Below, piece by piece: positions 1-8,028 of a stretch of DNA of 64,000 nucleotides. The notes under the pieces were generated by a model that saw only the letters and a program-made list of their open reading frames with translations, ran no database searches and was not told the origin of the DNA. The number at the start of each line of letters is the position of its first letter. Position 1 is the first letter of the stretch. The position numbers and the translations under genes are program-made. This DNA comes from Myxococcus eversor. Its GTDB lineage: Bacteria > Myxococcota > Myxococcia > Myxococcales > Myxococcaceae. The DNA lies in the NCBI RefSeq assembly GCF_010894455.1, contig NZ_JAAIXY010000016.1:62001-126000 (forward strand), written 5' to 3'.

Positions 1-1
1 C

Positions 2-487
2 GTCACCGAGGAACACGCCTGCGTGTACTTCGACCCGGATGCGCCTCCCGACGAACCGCGGCTGGCGCTGGCGCGACTGCTGCGCGAGACGGTGGCCCCG
101 CCGGAGCAGACCCTCATCACGTTGCGCATGCGCTACGACGGGCCCGACTTGGAGAAGGTCGCCGCGCGCGCGGGCCTGTCCGTGGACGAGGTGGCGCGCC
201 TGCATGCGGCGCGCGAGTACACGGTGCGCTGCGTGGGCTTCCTGCCGGGCTTCGCGTACCTGGGCGAGCTGGACTCGCGCATCGTCGTCCCGCGACTTCC
301 CACCCCGCGCATGCGCGTGCCGGCGCTCGCGGTGGGAATCGCGGGCGGGCGCACGGGGGTGTATCCCTTCGCGTCGCCCGGCGGCTGGAACCTGATTGGC
401 ACGGCGCTGGACTTCACGGCCTTCCACCCGGACCGGGGCGCGGTGTTGCAACTCGGTGACCGGGTGCGCTTCGAGCGGGTGGGATGA
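2..487 (+). CDS. pxpB: 5-oxoprolinase subunit PxpB (KipI family), 5' end outside window
   Basis: The reading frame is open from the first bases of the window, so the N-terminus lies upstream; a GTG at 23 could only be an internal codon or a late start. The visible 160 or so residues carry the AHS1/PxpB signatures GFLPGFAYLG and, later, a PR-x-P-R-RVPA stretch followed by GVYPFASPGGWNLIG. In the family PxpB acts with PxpA and PxpC to open 5-oxoproline to glutamate at the cost of ATP, in the cytoplasm. Its stop overlaps the pxpC start as ATGA, so the two are translationally coupled. The usual third partner, pxpA, would be expected upstream of the window. Confidence 0.87.
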   Translation, partial: VTEEHACVYFDPDAPPDEPRLALARLLRETVAPPEQTLITLRMRYDGPDLEKVAARAGLSVDEVARLHAAREYTVRCVGFLPGFAYLGELDSRIVVPRLPTPRMRVPALAVGIAGGRTGVYPFASPGGWNLIGTALDFTAFHPDRGAVLQLGDRVRFERVG

Positions 488-1365
488 TGGCGGGCTGGCT
501 GGAAATCGCGGGGATGGGAGGGCCCGCCACGGTGCAGGACGGCGGGCGGCCGGGGCAGATGCACCATGGCGTCCCGCCCGGCGGCGCGCTGGTGCCGGAG
601 CTGCTCGCTCGCGCCAACCGCGCCGTGGGCAACTCTTGGGGAGCGGCGGCGCTGGAGTGTCTGGGGCATCTGGAGCTGCGCGCGCGCGGCAGGGCCCTGC
701 GCATCTCGGTGGATGGGCGTGACGCGCGAGTGCTGGACGATGGAGAGAGCTTCCGGGTGCTCGCGCCGGAGCGCGCCAGCGTCTGCTACGTCGCGGTGGA
801 CGGCGGCCTGGACGTGCCGGAGGTGCTGGGTGGACGCGGCACGCTGCTGGTGGCGCGGCTGGGCGGACATGAAGGGCGCGTGCTGAAGCCCGGAGACTCG
901 CTCCCCGTGGGTGAGGCTCGCGGCCCGCCGGAGTCGGTGGACACGGACGCGGTCTGGGATGACGCGGCGCCCATCCGGCTGGTGCTCGGGCCCGACACGG
1001 AGAGCTTCGACGCGCTGATGGCGGCCTCGCTGCTGGGCAGCACCTTCACCGTGTCGAGCGCGAGTGACCGCGTGGGGATGCGCCTGCAAGGCCCCGCGCT
1101 GGCGCACGGTGACGAAGGCGCGAGCACCTCCCGTCCCATGGTTCGCGGCGCCATCCAGGTGACGCTGTCGGGTGAGCCCATCATCCTCGGGCCGGACCAC
1201 CCCACCACGGGCGGCTATCCGCTCATCGCCACCGTCATCCGCTCGGACTGGGGACGGCTCGGCGCGCGGCGCCCCGGAGCCACCGTTGAGTTCCACGCCG
1301 TCGGCCAGGACGAGGCTCGCGACGCGTGGCGGGAGCACCTGCGGCGATTCCGCGGCGGAGCCTGA
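484..1365 (+). CDS. pxpC: 5-oxoprolinase subunit PxpC (KipA/AHS2 family)
   Basis: A 293-residue protein of normal length for PxpC, the partner of PxpB in ATP-dependent 5-oxoprolinase. The N-terminus reads IAGMGGPATVQDGGRPG, typical of AHS2 proteins, and the C-terminal half holds the conserved core GAIQVTLSGEPIILGPDHPT followed by TGGYPLIATVI. The domain is often labelled biotin-dependent carboxyltransferase, but with an adjacent pxpB the oxoprolinase role is the better reading. Start ATG 484 overlaps the pxpB stop; a second ATG lies at 487. It appears to be the last gene of its operon, followed at once by an acetyltransferase remnant. Confidence 0.88.
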   Translation: MMAGWLEIAGMGGPATVQDGGRPGQMHHGVPPGGALVPELLARANRAVGNSWGAAALECLGHLELRARGRALRISVDGRDARVLDDGESFRVLAPERASVCYVAVDGGLDVPEVLGGRGTLLVARLGGHEGRVLKPGDSLPVGEARGPPESVDTDAVWDDAAPIRLVLGPDTESFDALMAASLLGSTFTVSSASDRVGMRLQGPALAHGDEGASTSRPMVRGAIQVTLSGEPIILGPDHPTTGGYPLIATVIRSDWGRLGARRPGATVEFHAVGQDEARDAWREHLRRFRGGA

Positions 1366-1559
1366 GCAGGAGGCCTGCTGGGCCACGGCTACGCGCGCGA
1401 AGCCTCACGGGCCCTGCGCTTGAGCACGCCATCCAGTCGCTCGGGGTGAGCAGGCTGTCCGCGCTCACCCAGCCCGGCAACCTCGCGGCCATCCGGCTCG
1501 CGGAGTCAGTCGGCTTCCATCGCGTCGCCGGTGGCCGCTACGAGCGAATCCAACCCTGA
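1366..1559 (+). pseudogene. decayed GNAT acetyltransferase, C-terminal remnant with frameshift
   Basis: Directly after pxpC two frames together rebuild the C-terminal half of a RimJ/RimL-like acetyltransferase. From 1372 one frame reads GLLGHGYAREASRAL, the acetyl-CoA-binding loop and following helix. From about 1416 another frame continues LEHAIQSLGVSRLSALTQPG and then NLAAIRLAESVGF, ending at a TGA at 1557-1559. About two extra bases near 1412-1416 break the frame. The N-terminal half is missing because pxpC coding sequence abuts it. The last 54 bases overlap, antisense, the 3' end of the histidine kinase gene. This is an inference from motif order; no intact homologue was aligned. Confidence 0.6.
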
Positions 1560-2828
1560 CGCGCGCTCCTCCATCGGGAGCGTGAAGGTGAACGTCGTCC
1601 CCAACCCGACCTGGCTCCGCACGCGCACCGCGCCGCCGTGCGCCTCGATGATGCCTCGGGCGATGGAGAGCCCCAGCCCCACGCCGCTCCCGGGTATCCG
1701 CGTCGTCGGCCGCTGAACGCGGTCGAACAGGACGGGGAGGACCTCCGGCGCGATTCCCGCGCCCGTGTCCGCCACGCTCAGCTCGACACGGTCATCATGG
1801 ACCTCCGCCATGACGGTGATGAGTCCACCGGCGGGAGTGAAGCGGACGGCGTTTCCCACCAGGTTCGAGAACACCTGGTGGATGCGGTCTGGATCACACC
1901 GCACGTCGACATCCCGCTCGGGCAGCCGCAGCTCCAGGCCAATGCCGCGCTCCCGCGCCAGCGGCCCCAGCTCCGACGCCTGCTCCATGAGCCGCGAGAG
2001 CGCCAGCGGCACGCGGCTCACCCGGAAGCCACCGGCCTCGATGGCCGCGAAGTCGAGCAGGTCATGGATGAGCCGCTCCATCCGCAGCGCCGAGCGGTTG
2101 AGGGTGTCCAGGTGGTGCCGCGCGCGCCCGTTGAGCGGCGCCAGCAGGGGCGCCAGCAGCGACGTCGTCATGGCGATGACGCCCAGCGGATTGCGCAAGT
2201 CGTGGGACACCATCGCCAGCAGCTCGCCGCGCAGGCGCGTCTCCGCCTCGGCCGCCCGCCGCGCCGAGCGCTCCGCCTCGTACAGTCGCCCGTTCTCCAC
2301 CGCGACGGCCGCGGAGTCCGCGAGCGCCTGGAGCAGGGAGACCTCCCGCAGCCCCGGCACCCGGCGCTCCGCCCAGTACGCGCCGATGGCGCCCACCGGG
2401 TCCGCGCGACGCACCGGCACCATGACCAGGCTCTTCACGAACGTGGCGCGGTAGACGTCATGCGGGATTCGCTCATCCGCGTAGATGTCCTCGATGACCG
2501 CGGGCTCCCGGTTCAGGATGGCCCAACCAGAGATGCACGAATGGATGGGAAACCGACACCCCTTCCACAGCGGGGCGATGGCCTCCTCATCCGCGTAGTG
2601 AACCAGGTCACCTTCGCGCAGCACGAACGTGACGCCATCCGCGCCGCTGAGCTGGCGGGCGGCGCGGCGCACCAGCGCCATCACGTCCTCCAGCGTCCGG
2701 AGGTGCGCCAGCTCCCGCACCACATCCAACAGGACCACCGTGTCGTCGAATGTCAGCGCCTCGAGTGGGAGGCGTTCCTGAAACCTTCGCAAGGGACGGC
2801 CTCCTTGTGAGAAGGACTCAGCCAACAC
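1506..2828 (-). CDS. GAF-domain sensor histidine kinase (soluble, orphan)
   Basis: A 440-residue kinase with no membrane segment. A GAF domain occupies roughly residues 35-180; the dimerisation/phosphoacceptor motif MVSHDLRNPLG puts the phosphorylated histidine at 209; the ATPase domain has an N box (SNLVGNAVRFT, about 322), DTGAGIAP (about 350) and GVGLGLSIA (about 385). The predicted start is GTG 2828; no strong ribosome site precedes it and no other start lies before residue 50. No response regulator is adjacent, so it is an orphan kinase. The ligand sensed by the GAF domain cannot be read from sequence. The last 18 codons run antisense through the acetyltransferase remnant, so the tail after the ATPase domain may be a read-through extension. 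Confidence 0.86.
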   Translation of the reverse strand: MLAESFSQGGRPLRRFQERLPLEALTFDDTVVLLDVVRELAHLRTLEDVMALVRRAARQLSGADGVTFVLREGDLVHYADEEAIAPLWKGCRFPIHSCISGWAILNREPAVIEDIYADERIPHDVYRATFVKSLVMVPVRRADPVGAIGAYWAERRVPGLREVSLLQALADSAAVAVENGRLYEAERSARRAAEAETRLRGELLAMVSHDLRNPLGVIAMTTSLLAPLLAPLNGRARHHLDTLNRSALRMERLIHDLLDFAAIEAGGFRVSRVPLALSRLMEQASELGPLARERGIGLELRLPERDVDVRCDPDRIHQVFSNLVGNAVRFTPAGGLITVMAEVHDDRVELSVADTGAGIAPEVLPVLFDRVQRPTTRIPGSGVGLGLSIARGIIEAHGGAVRVRSQVGLGTTFTFTLPMEERASGLDSLVAATGDAMEAD

Positions 2829-3212
2829 ATCTGGAAAGCAGGACGTTCATTCGCTCGTCGTGTCCGCCTGGAGAGCGTCCAGGCGGCCTGCCTCCTGTCG
2901 ACTCCCTCCAGATATATGAACCCGCGCCACGCATGGCCACGCAACACCGCCCACGAGGCCCGGACATGGCGGCCTTTGCCCAAGCGTCGACATCCGCCAC
3001 CCCCTCGGGTTTCCACGTGAATGGAAAATAGCAACGGCTCACCCCCGCGGGGAGGGCTGCGACGGTGTGGGAGGAGCGCCCCTCTCCCCATCGCCACGGA
3101 CGGGTGAGGGAGAAAAAGAGCGAGGTCCGTTCAGGAGTCAAGGACGCGGTGGGGACGTGTGGAGGGCTGCTTGTGGAATGGCACTCACACTTGCCGTGGA
3201 AGGGACCTTTCG
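2829..3212. other. 384-bp divergent intergenic region
   Basis: The gap between the leftward histidine kinase and the rightward ECF sigma operon. It contains a perfect 9-bp-arm inverted repeat at 2864-2886 and a good ribosome site (GGAAGGGA, about 3197-3204) for the sigma factor. No convincing coding sequence, tRNA or clear -35/-10 pair was identified. A TGGCAC-N6-TTGC sequence at 3179-3194 resembles a sigma-54 promoter, but its spacing is one base too long. Confidence 0.6.
2864..2886. repeat. perfect inverted repeat upstream of kinase gene
   Basis: CCGCCTGGA and TCCAGGCGG are exact reverse complements separated by GAGCG. It lies 36-58 bases upstream of the kinase start codon. It could be an operator or a hairpin in the kinase leader RNA; sequence alone does not decide. 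Confidence 0.55.
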
Positions 3213-3797
3213 ATGACCATGAGTGCTTCCTGGAGGACCTTCCACGTGGAGTCGCAACCAAGGCCGACCCAGGCCGCGGGTCCTCTGCTGAATCACGAGC
3301 TGGAGAAGCTCCGCCGGGACCTGACGCGAGCCGTCGAGCGCGTGTGTCCTCCGCGTCTGGCGGATCGCCGCGATGACCTGGTGCAGACGGCGATGATGCG
3401 CGTCATGGAGCTGCAACGCCGCGAGCCAGACCGCTCCCGCCTGTCGCCCGCATATCTGTATCGCGTGGCGTACACGGCGCTGGTGGACGAGCTGCGCAAC
3501 GTGGAGCGCCGTCGGGAAGTCTCCATGGAGGAAGTGGAGTCTCAGCCCCAACAGCCGCTGGCGTCGGGCGACCCGGAGAAGTCCGCGAGCGCGTCGCAGA
3601 TTGCCCGGGCGGTGCGCGACTGCCTGCGCCAGCTCGCGCAGGACCGCAGGCTCGCGGTGACGCTGTACCTCCAGGGCCACACCGTGCCGGAGGCCGGCGA
3701 GCTGCTGGGTTGGGATGGCAAGCGGGCCGAGAACCTCATCTACCGCGGGTTGAGCGCGCTGCGCCTGTGCCTCTCGACGAAGGGATTCGAGCCGTGA
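3213..3797 (+). CDS. ECF-type RNA polymerase sigma factor
   Basis: A 194-residue sigma-70 family protein. Residues about 40-110 resemble region 2 (RRDDLVQTAMMRVMEL, then YLYRVAYTALVDELRN) and the C-terminal 60 resemble region 4, with a helix-turn-helix in HTVPEAGELLGWDGKRAENL and a terminal YRGLSALRLCL. ATG 3213 is preferred over an upstream GTG because GGAAGGGA sits eight bases before it. The stop overlaps the next gene's GTG (GTGA). Together with the adjacent membrane protein it fits an ECF sigma/anti-sigma pair that would set expression of the downstream exported protein and CHAT protease. Autoregulation is likely for this class but not shown here. Confidence 0.85.
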   Translation: MTMSASWRTFHVESQPRPTQAAGPLLNHELEKLRRDLTRAVERVCPPRLADRRDDLVQTAMMRVMELQRREPDRSRLSPAYLYRVAYTALVDELRNVERRREVSMEEVESQPQQPLASGDPEKSASASQIARAVRDCLRQLAQDRRLAVTLYLQGHTVPEAGELLGWDGKRAENLIYRGLSALRLCLSTKGFEP

Positions 3798-4528
3798 GCG
3801 AGCAGCGACGCGACGACGAGACGAAGCCCGACGAGACCACCGTCGAGCGCCTGCGCGCGGTGGTGCGCGACGAGGAGCCGATGCCCGGCGGCGAGCCGGT
3901 GGACTCCGACCTGGTGTGGCGCGCGGTGAGCGGTGAGCTGTCCGTGGAGGAGCGCCGGGCCGTCGTCGCTCGCGTGGCGGATGACGCCGCCTGGGCCGCG
4001 GCGTGGCGCCTCGCGAAGGAGCTCTCCTCCGCCGCCGCCCAGGCCGAGCCCACCGCGACACTCGCGGCCGGGGGCCCGAGGGCCCGCAGGGACTCGAGTG
4101 ACGCGCGGGAGCGACGCCGCTTCCGCTTCGCGTGGAGCCGGCCCGTCTGGGGCGCGGTGGCCACGGCGGCGCTGGTCCTGGTGGTGGTCGGAATCTCGGT
4201 GCGGGAGGGCCCGGAGCAGCACCAACTGCGAGGGGGTGACACGGGGGCGCTCACCTCGCTCGTGCCGGAGGCCGCGCCGCTGAAGCGCGACGACTGTGTG
4301 CTGCGCTGGAGTGGCGGCCCCGAGGGGACCCGATGGTCGGTGCGGGTGTCCACGGAGGACTTGAGCCTGGTCCACCGCGCGGACTCGCTGGAGCAGCGCG
4401 AGTACCGCGTGCCCGCCTCGGTGCTCGCGCCGCTGAAGCCCGGAACGAAGCTGCTGTGGCAGGTGGAAGCGCGGTTGCCGGACGGACAGGTGCTTCGCGG
4501 CGCCACGTTCGTCAACCGGTTGGAGTAG
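3794..4528 (+). CDS. anti-sigma-like membrane protein
   Basis: A 244-residue protein starting at GTG 3794 inside the sigma factor stop (GTGA), so translation is coupled. The N-terminal half is charged and Arg/Glu-rich, with a segment DLVWRAVSGELSVEERRAVV resembling the short zinc-less anti-sigma start often seen in myxobacteria. One membrane helix lies at about residues 117-136 (PVWGAVATAALVLVVVGISV), followed by a periplasmic domain of about 105 residues with a beta-rich look (CVLRWSGGPEGTRWSVRVST). Position and topology suggest it holds the sigma factor at the membrane. The canonical HxxxCxxC zinc motif is absent, so the anti-sigma role is inferred from context. Confidence 0.7.
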   Translation: MSEQRRDDETKPDETTVERLRAVVRDEEPMPGGEPVDSDLVWRAVSGELSVEERRAVVARVADDAAWAAAWRLAKELSSAAAQAEPTATLAAGGPRARRDSSDARERRRFRFAWSRPVWGAVATAALVLVVVGISVREGPEQHQLRGGDTGALTSLVPEAAPLKRDDCVLRWSGGPEGTRWSVRVSTEDLSLVHRADSLEQREYRVPASVLAPLKPGTKLLWQVEARLPDGQVLRGATFVNRLE

Positions 4529-4563
4529 TCGAAGACCTTGGTGCGAAACACGAGGGGGCAGTC

Positions 4564-5115
4564 ATGAGGACGAGGCCAGGAATGAAGACTCAATCGTGGA
4601 TGCGAAGTGGATTGCTGGCGCTCGTCACGCTGGTGGGGGGTGTGTCGGTGCCGGCATTCGGACAAGCGCCTCCCGTGCTGACGCACGTGGCGAAGACACC
4701 GCCAAGCCATGGAGAGGCCGGAGACCAGGTGGTCGCCTCGGTGGTGGAGACCGGGGTGCGGACGGGCGGCAGCCAGGTCGTCACACTCCAGCTCCTCGAC
4801 AGTGCTGGCGGCATCGTCGCGCAGACGTCGGGCGTGGTGGACGGGGACTCTCCCCTGCGCGTGAGCCACCGGGCCACGTCGGCGGCCCCGCTGTTCGCGC
4901 GCGTCATCGCCGCCACGACGGGAACCACCCTGTCGGCGGCGGTGGTGACCGTGGAGCGGTGGTCTCCTCTCGCTCCGAACCCCTGGTCGGAGCCCGTCAT
5001 CTGCTACTTCGAGATGATGAAGCCGAACGACAATCCCCGGCCCCCGCCCCCTCCGCCCGGGCCGATTACGCTCAAGTGCGAACCCGTCGCCCCTCCGCCG
5101 ACTCCCATCCGCTGA
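4564..5115 (+). CDS. small exported protein of the ECF/CHAT operon
   Basis: A 183-residue protein of unknown function. Residues 1-34 form a signal peptide (basic start, hydrophobic GLLALVTLVGGVSVPAFGQA), so it is probably exported. The middle resembles a small beta-sandwich, and the C-terminus is proline-rich (RPPPPPPGPITLKCEPVAPP) with two cysteines. ATG 4564 is chosen because GGGGGCA precedes it; ATG 4582 would also keep the signal peptide. It lies 35 bases after the anti-sigma-like gene and one base before the CHAT gene. Its place in the operon suggests a substrate, adaptor or partner of the CHAT protein, which is only inference. Confidence 0.72.
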   Translation: MRTRPGMKTQSWMRSGLLALVTLVGGVSVPAFGQAPPVLTHVAKTPPSHGEAGDQVVASVVETGVRTGGSQVVTLQLLDSAGGIVAQTSGVVDGDSPLRVSHRATSAAPLFARVIAATTGTTLSAAVVTVERWSPLAPNPWSEPVICYFEMMKPNDNPRPPPPPPGPITLKCEPVAPPPTPIR

Positions 5116-5116
5116 A

Positions 5117-8023
5117 GTGACGACCCGGAAGCACTTCTCCTGTCTCGACAAGCTGGGCCTCGCCATCCTCGCGGTGACATGGGTCCTGGCGGAGGTGTGT
5201 CCAAGCCCCGCGCTCGCGAGCGAGGCGGCCCGTCCCCAGGCCCCCACGCTCGTGGAGTGCCGGGAGCGCTTCCTGGCGCATCCCGAGGCTCGGGAGAGCG
5301 CGATGTGTTTCTACCAGTGCGCGCAGGCGCCCCCCGCGCGCGACACCGTCCAGCGTGAGCTGACGGCCCTGGTGGAGCGACATCCGGACCATGGCTGGCT
5401 GGCCCTGGTGCTCGGACACGTGGAGCACCTGACGGACCGGAAGGCCGCGGAGGCGCCGTACCAGCGCGCCGCGATGACGTTCCGTCGGCTCCAGGACGCG
5501 GAGGGCGAGGTGCTGGCGGGAATGAATCTGCGCGTCATCCTCCTGGCACAAGGGCGCACCCAGGAGGCCGCGGAGTGGACACGCCGCGTGGTGGAAGTGG
5601 CCAGCGCCTCCGGCCGGCCGGAGCTGCATGCGCGCGCGCTCATCGTCGAGGCCAGCCAGCTCTACGAGGTGGAGCAGGACCTGGGCCGGGCCTTCCGAGT
5701 GCTCAAGCGCGCCGAGGCACTCGTCTTCCCGGACGGTGGCGAAGGGCTGAAGAAGCAGTACCTGGGCGTCATGAGCACGGTGAGCGAGAGGCTCGGCCGG
5801 TTGGAGGAGGCAGCGGACGTCAACCTCCGCCTGGCGGAGCTGGCACGAAGCACTCGCGACCTCTTCCTGGAGGGACACGCGCGCTACATGCTCGCGAGCC
5901 TCGCGACGCGGCGGCTCGAGCGCGACCCCACGCCGGGAGGACGGGAGCATGCGCTGGCCCTCGCCCGGCAGGCACTGGCCGCCGCGGAGAACACGGGGAA
6001 CCAGACGCAGGTGACGCGCGCGCTGCGCATCACCGTGGCGATGCTGGGGAACACTCCCGAGGAGCGGCGCGAGGCCGACGAGCTGCTCCAGCGCTGCATG
6101 TCCCTCGCGGAGCTGCTGGATTCGAACGAGCGGCGACTCGCATGCCTCTCGACACGGGCCGTGCGGCGCGTGGACGTGGACCCGGCCGGGGCCCTCCAGG
6201 ACGCGGACGCGGCGCTCCGCCTGGCCGTCGAGGGAAAGGACCCGCTGTATCTCGCCTGGGCCCTGCGCGGACGCGGCACGGTGGCGTACCGGACGCAGCC
6301 CCTCCCCGAGGCCCTGCGCCATGCCGAGCGCGCCCTGGACGCGGCGGAGGCCTTGCGCGAAACCCAGAGCGACGCCCCCAGTCAGGCGGAGCTGCTCGCG
6401 ACCTGGGTCGGCGACTATCACCGCCTCGCGGGTTGGACGTTGGAAGCCGGCGGCGCGACGGGCCAGGGCGCCACGCTTCCCATGCGGGAGGCGCTGACCC
6501 GGGCCTTCGCGGTGAGCGAGCGTCTGCGAGCGCGGACGCTGCTCGACGCGCTGGTCGCCTCGCGAGCGCTGGCGTCCTCCGAGGACACCCCCGAGCGCCG
6601 CGCGGAGCGTGGCGAGGTGCAGCGGCGGTTGGTGGCGGTGCAGCGACGGCTGCTCGACGCCTCCCTCGAGGAAGGCGGGCGCGAGACGGCCTTGAAGGAG
6701 CTCCAGGAGTTGGAGCGGCACGAGCGGGACTTGCGGCCCGCGCCCCGCCACGGCGCGCCGGAGTTCGCCTCGCTGGAGGCCGTGGAGCAGGGGCTGGGCG
6801 AGGACGAGGCGCTGCTGGCCTTCCTCGTCGGCGACGACGTGGACGTCTCCGGCACGTCGGCGGGAGGCGCTTGGGTGCTCGCGGTGACGCGAAGTGGGAC
6901 GCAGATCCATCGCCTCCCCGAGCGCACGCGGCTGGTGGCGGCGGCCACGCTGTTCTCCGGGCTCGTCGAGCGCCGCGACGACTCCGAGCTCGGCGCGGCG
7001 GCGGCCCTCCATGCGCAGTTGCTGGGCCCGGCCCTGGCGGGGCTGCCTCCGACGGTTCGCCGCTTGTTGCTGGTGCCAGATGGACCGCTCCATGACCTGC
7101 CCTTCGCCGCACTGCGCGAGCGACCAGACGGTCCGCCATTGGTGGCTCGCTACGAGCTGGCGCTGGTGCCTTCCGCCAGCCTGTGGCGCCATTGGAGACA
7201 GGCCCCCGCGCGTGCACCGGGAGGCGAGGCCCTGGTGCTGGCGGACCCCGACCGCGCCCTCCGCCAGCCCCTGGCCCGAGCGGCGGCGAGAGAGCGGACC
7301 GGCGTCTTCACCGAGGCCGCGCGACTCGGAGCGCTTCCCGAGGCACGGCGCGAGGGACACGAGGTGGAGGACGTGCTGCGTGGCACCCACACTCCGGCGC
7401 GGCTGCACGTGGGCACCGACGCCTCCGAGCACGCGCTCAAGAGCACGGACCTGTCGAGCGTGAGGGTGCTCCACCTGGCGGCCCACGCCGTCGTCGATGC
7501 CGAGGCCCCCGAGCGCTCGGCGCTCGTACTCGCCCCGGGTTCCGAAGAAGAGGACGGCATCCTCCAGCCGAGGGAAATCGCGGAGCTTCACCTGAAGGGC
7601 GCGCTGGTGGTGCTCTCCGCCTGTCGGAGCGCGTCCGGGACCGTGCTGCCAGGAGAGGGCGTCCTGAGCCTCGCACGGGCCTTCTTCGAGGCCGGCGCCC
7701 ACGCGGTGGTGGCCAGCCTGTGGCCGCTGCGCGACGACGAAGCAGCGGCGCTGGTGGAGCGGTTCTATCGGCATCTGGCCACGGGGGCGGGCACGTCGGC
7801 GGCGCTGCGCGCGGCTCAGCTCGAGGCCATGGAGGACGGCCTGCCTCCAGCGGCCTGGGCGGGACTGGTGGTGCTGGGGGATGCCTCGCTCGTGGCCACC
7901 ACGCCCCTGGAGCGCGGTGGAATGACGACGGGAGCGCTCGCCCTGACGACGACGGCGTTCCTCGTCCTCATCGGCCTCGTGCGCGGGGCCCGCCGTCGGG
8001 TTCGCGGCAAGCCCCCCTCCTGA
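5117..8023 (+). CDS. TPR-CHAT caspase-like protease, exported and membrane-anchored
   Basis: A 968-residue protein starting at GTG 5117, one base after the previous stop. Order: signal peptide or anchor (about 1-35), helical TPR-like repeats (about 60-470), a linker helix region (about 490-540), and a C-terminal CHAT domain (about 640-930). The caspase-like dyad is visible: His790 in HLAAHAVV and Cys836 in VVLSACRSASG, followed by PGEGVLSLARAFFEAGAHAV and SLWPLRD. A final hydrophobic helix (about 937-955) is followed by RGARRRVRGK. With the signal peptide and positive-inside rule, the TPR-CHAT body is predicted outside the cytoplasm. CHAT proteins are cysteine peptidases; the substrate here is unknown. 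Confidence 0.88.
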   Translation: MTTRKHFSCLDKLGLAILAVTWVLAEVCPSPALASEAARPQAPTLVECRERFLAHPEARESAMCFYQCAQAPPARDTVQRELTALVERHPDHGWLALVLGHVEHLTDRKAAEAPYQRAAMTFRRLQDAEGEVLAGMNLRVILLAQGRTQEAAEWTRRVVEVASASGRPELHARALIVEASQLYEVEQDLGRAFRVLKRAEALVFPDGGEGLKKQYLGVMSTVSERLGRLEEAADVNLRLAELARSTRDLFLEGHARYMLASLATRRLERDPTPGGREHALALARQALAAAENTGNQTQVTRALRITVAMLGNTPEERREADELLQRCMSLAELLDSNERRLACLSTRAVRRVDVDPAGALQDADAALRLAVEGKDPLYLAWALRGRGTVAYRTQPLPEALRHAERALDAAEALRETQSDAPSQAELLATWVGDYHRLAGWTLEAGGATGQGATLPMREALTRAFAVSERLRARTLLDALVASRALASSEDTPERRAERGEVQRRLVAVQRRLLDASLEEGGRETALKELQELERHERDLRPAPRHGAPEFASLEAVEQGLGEDEALLAFLVGDDVDVSGTSAGGAWVLAVTRSGTQIHRLPERTRLVAAATLFSGLVERRDDSELGAAAALHAQLLGPALAGLPPTVRRLLLVPDGPLHDLPFAALRERPDGPPLVARYELALVPSASLWRHWRQAPARAPGGEALVLADPDRALRQPLARAAARERTGVFTEAARLGALPEARREGHEVEDVLRGTHTPARLHVGTDASEHALKSTDLSSVRVLHLAAHAVVDAEAPERSALVLAPGSEEEDGILQPREIAELHLKGALVVLSACRSASGTVLPGEGVLSLARAFFEAGAHAVVASLWPLRDDEAAALVERFYRHLATGAGTSAALRAAQLEAMEDGLPPAAWAGLVVLGDASLVATTPLERGGMTTGALALTTTAFLVLIGLVRGARRRVRGKPPS

Positions 8024-8028
8024 CGGGC

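Noticed and set aside
3179..3194. Sigma-54-like TGGCAC...TTGC sequence before the ECF sigma gene
   Set aside because: GG and GC are separated by 11 bases, not the required 10, and no sigma-54 activator is adjacent.
5072..7774. 900-codon open frame antisense to the CHAT gene
   Set aside because: It mirrors the codon pattern of the high-GC sense gene, has Arg/Gln-rich composition and no domains; the sense frame has clear CHAT motifs.
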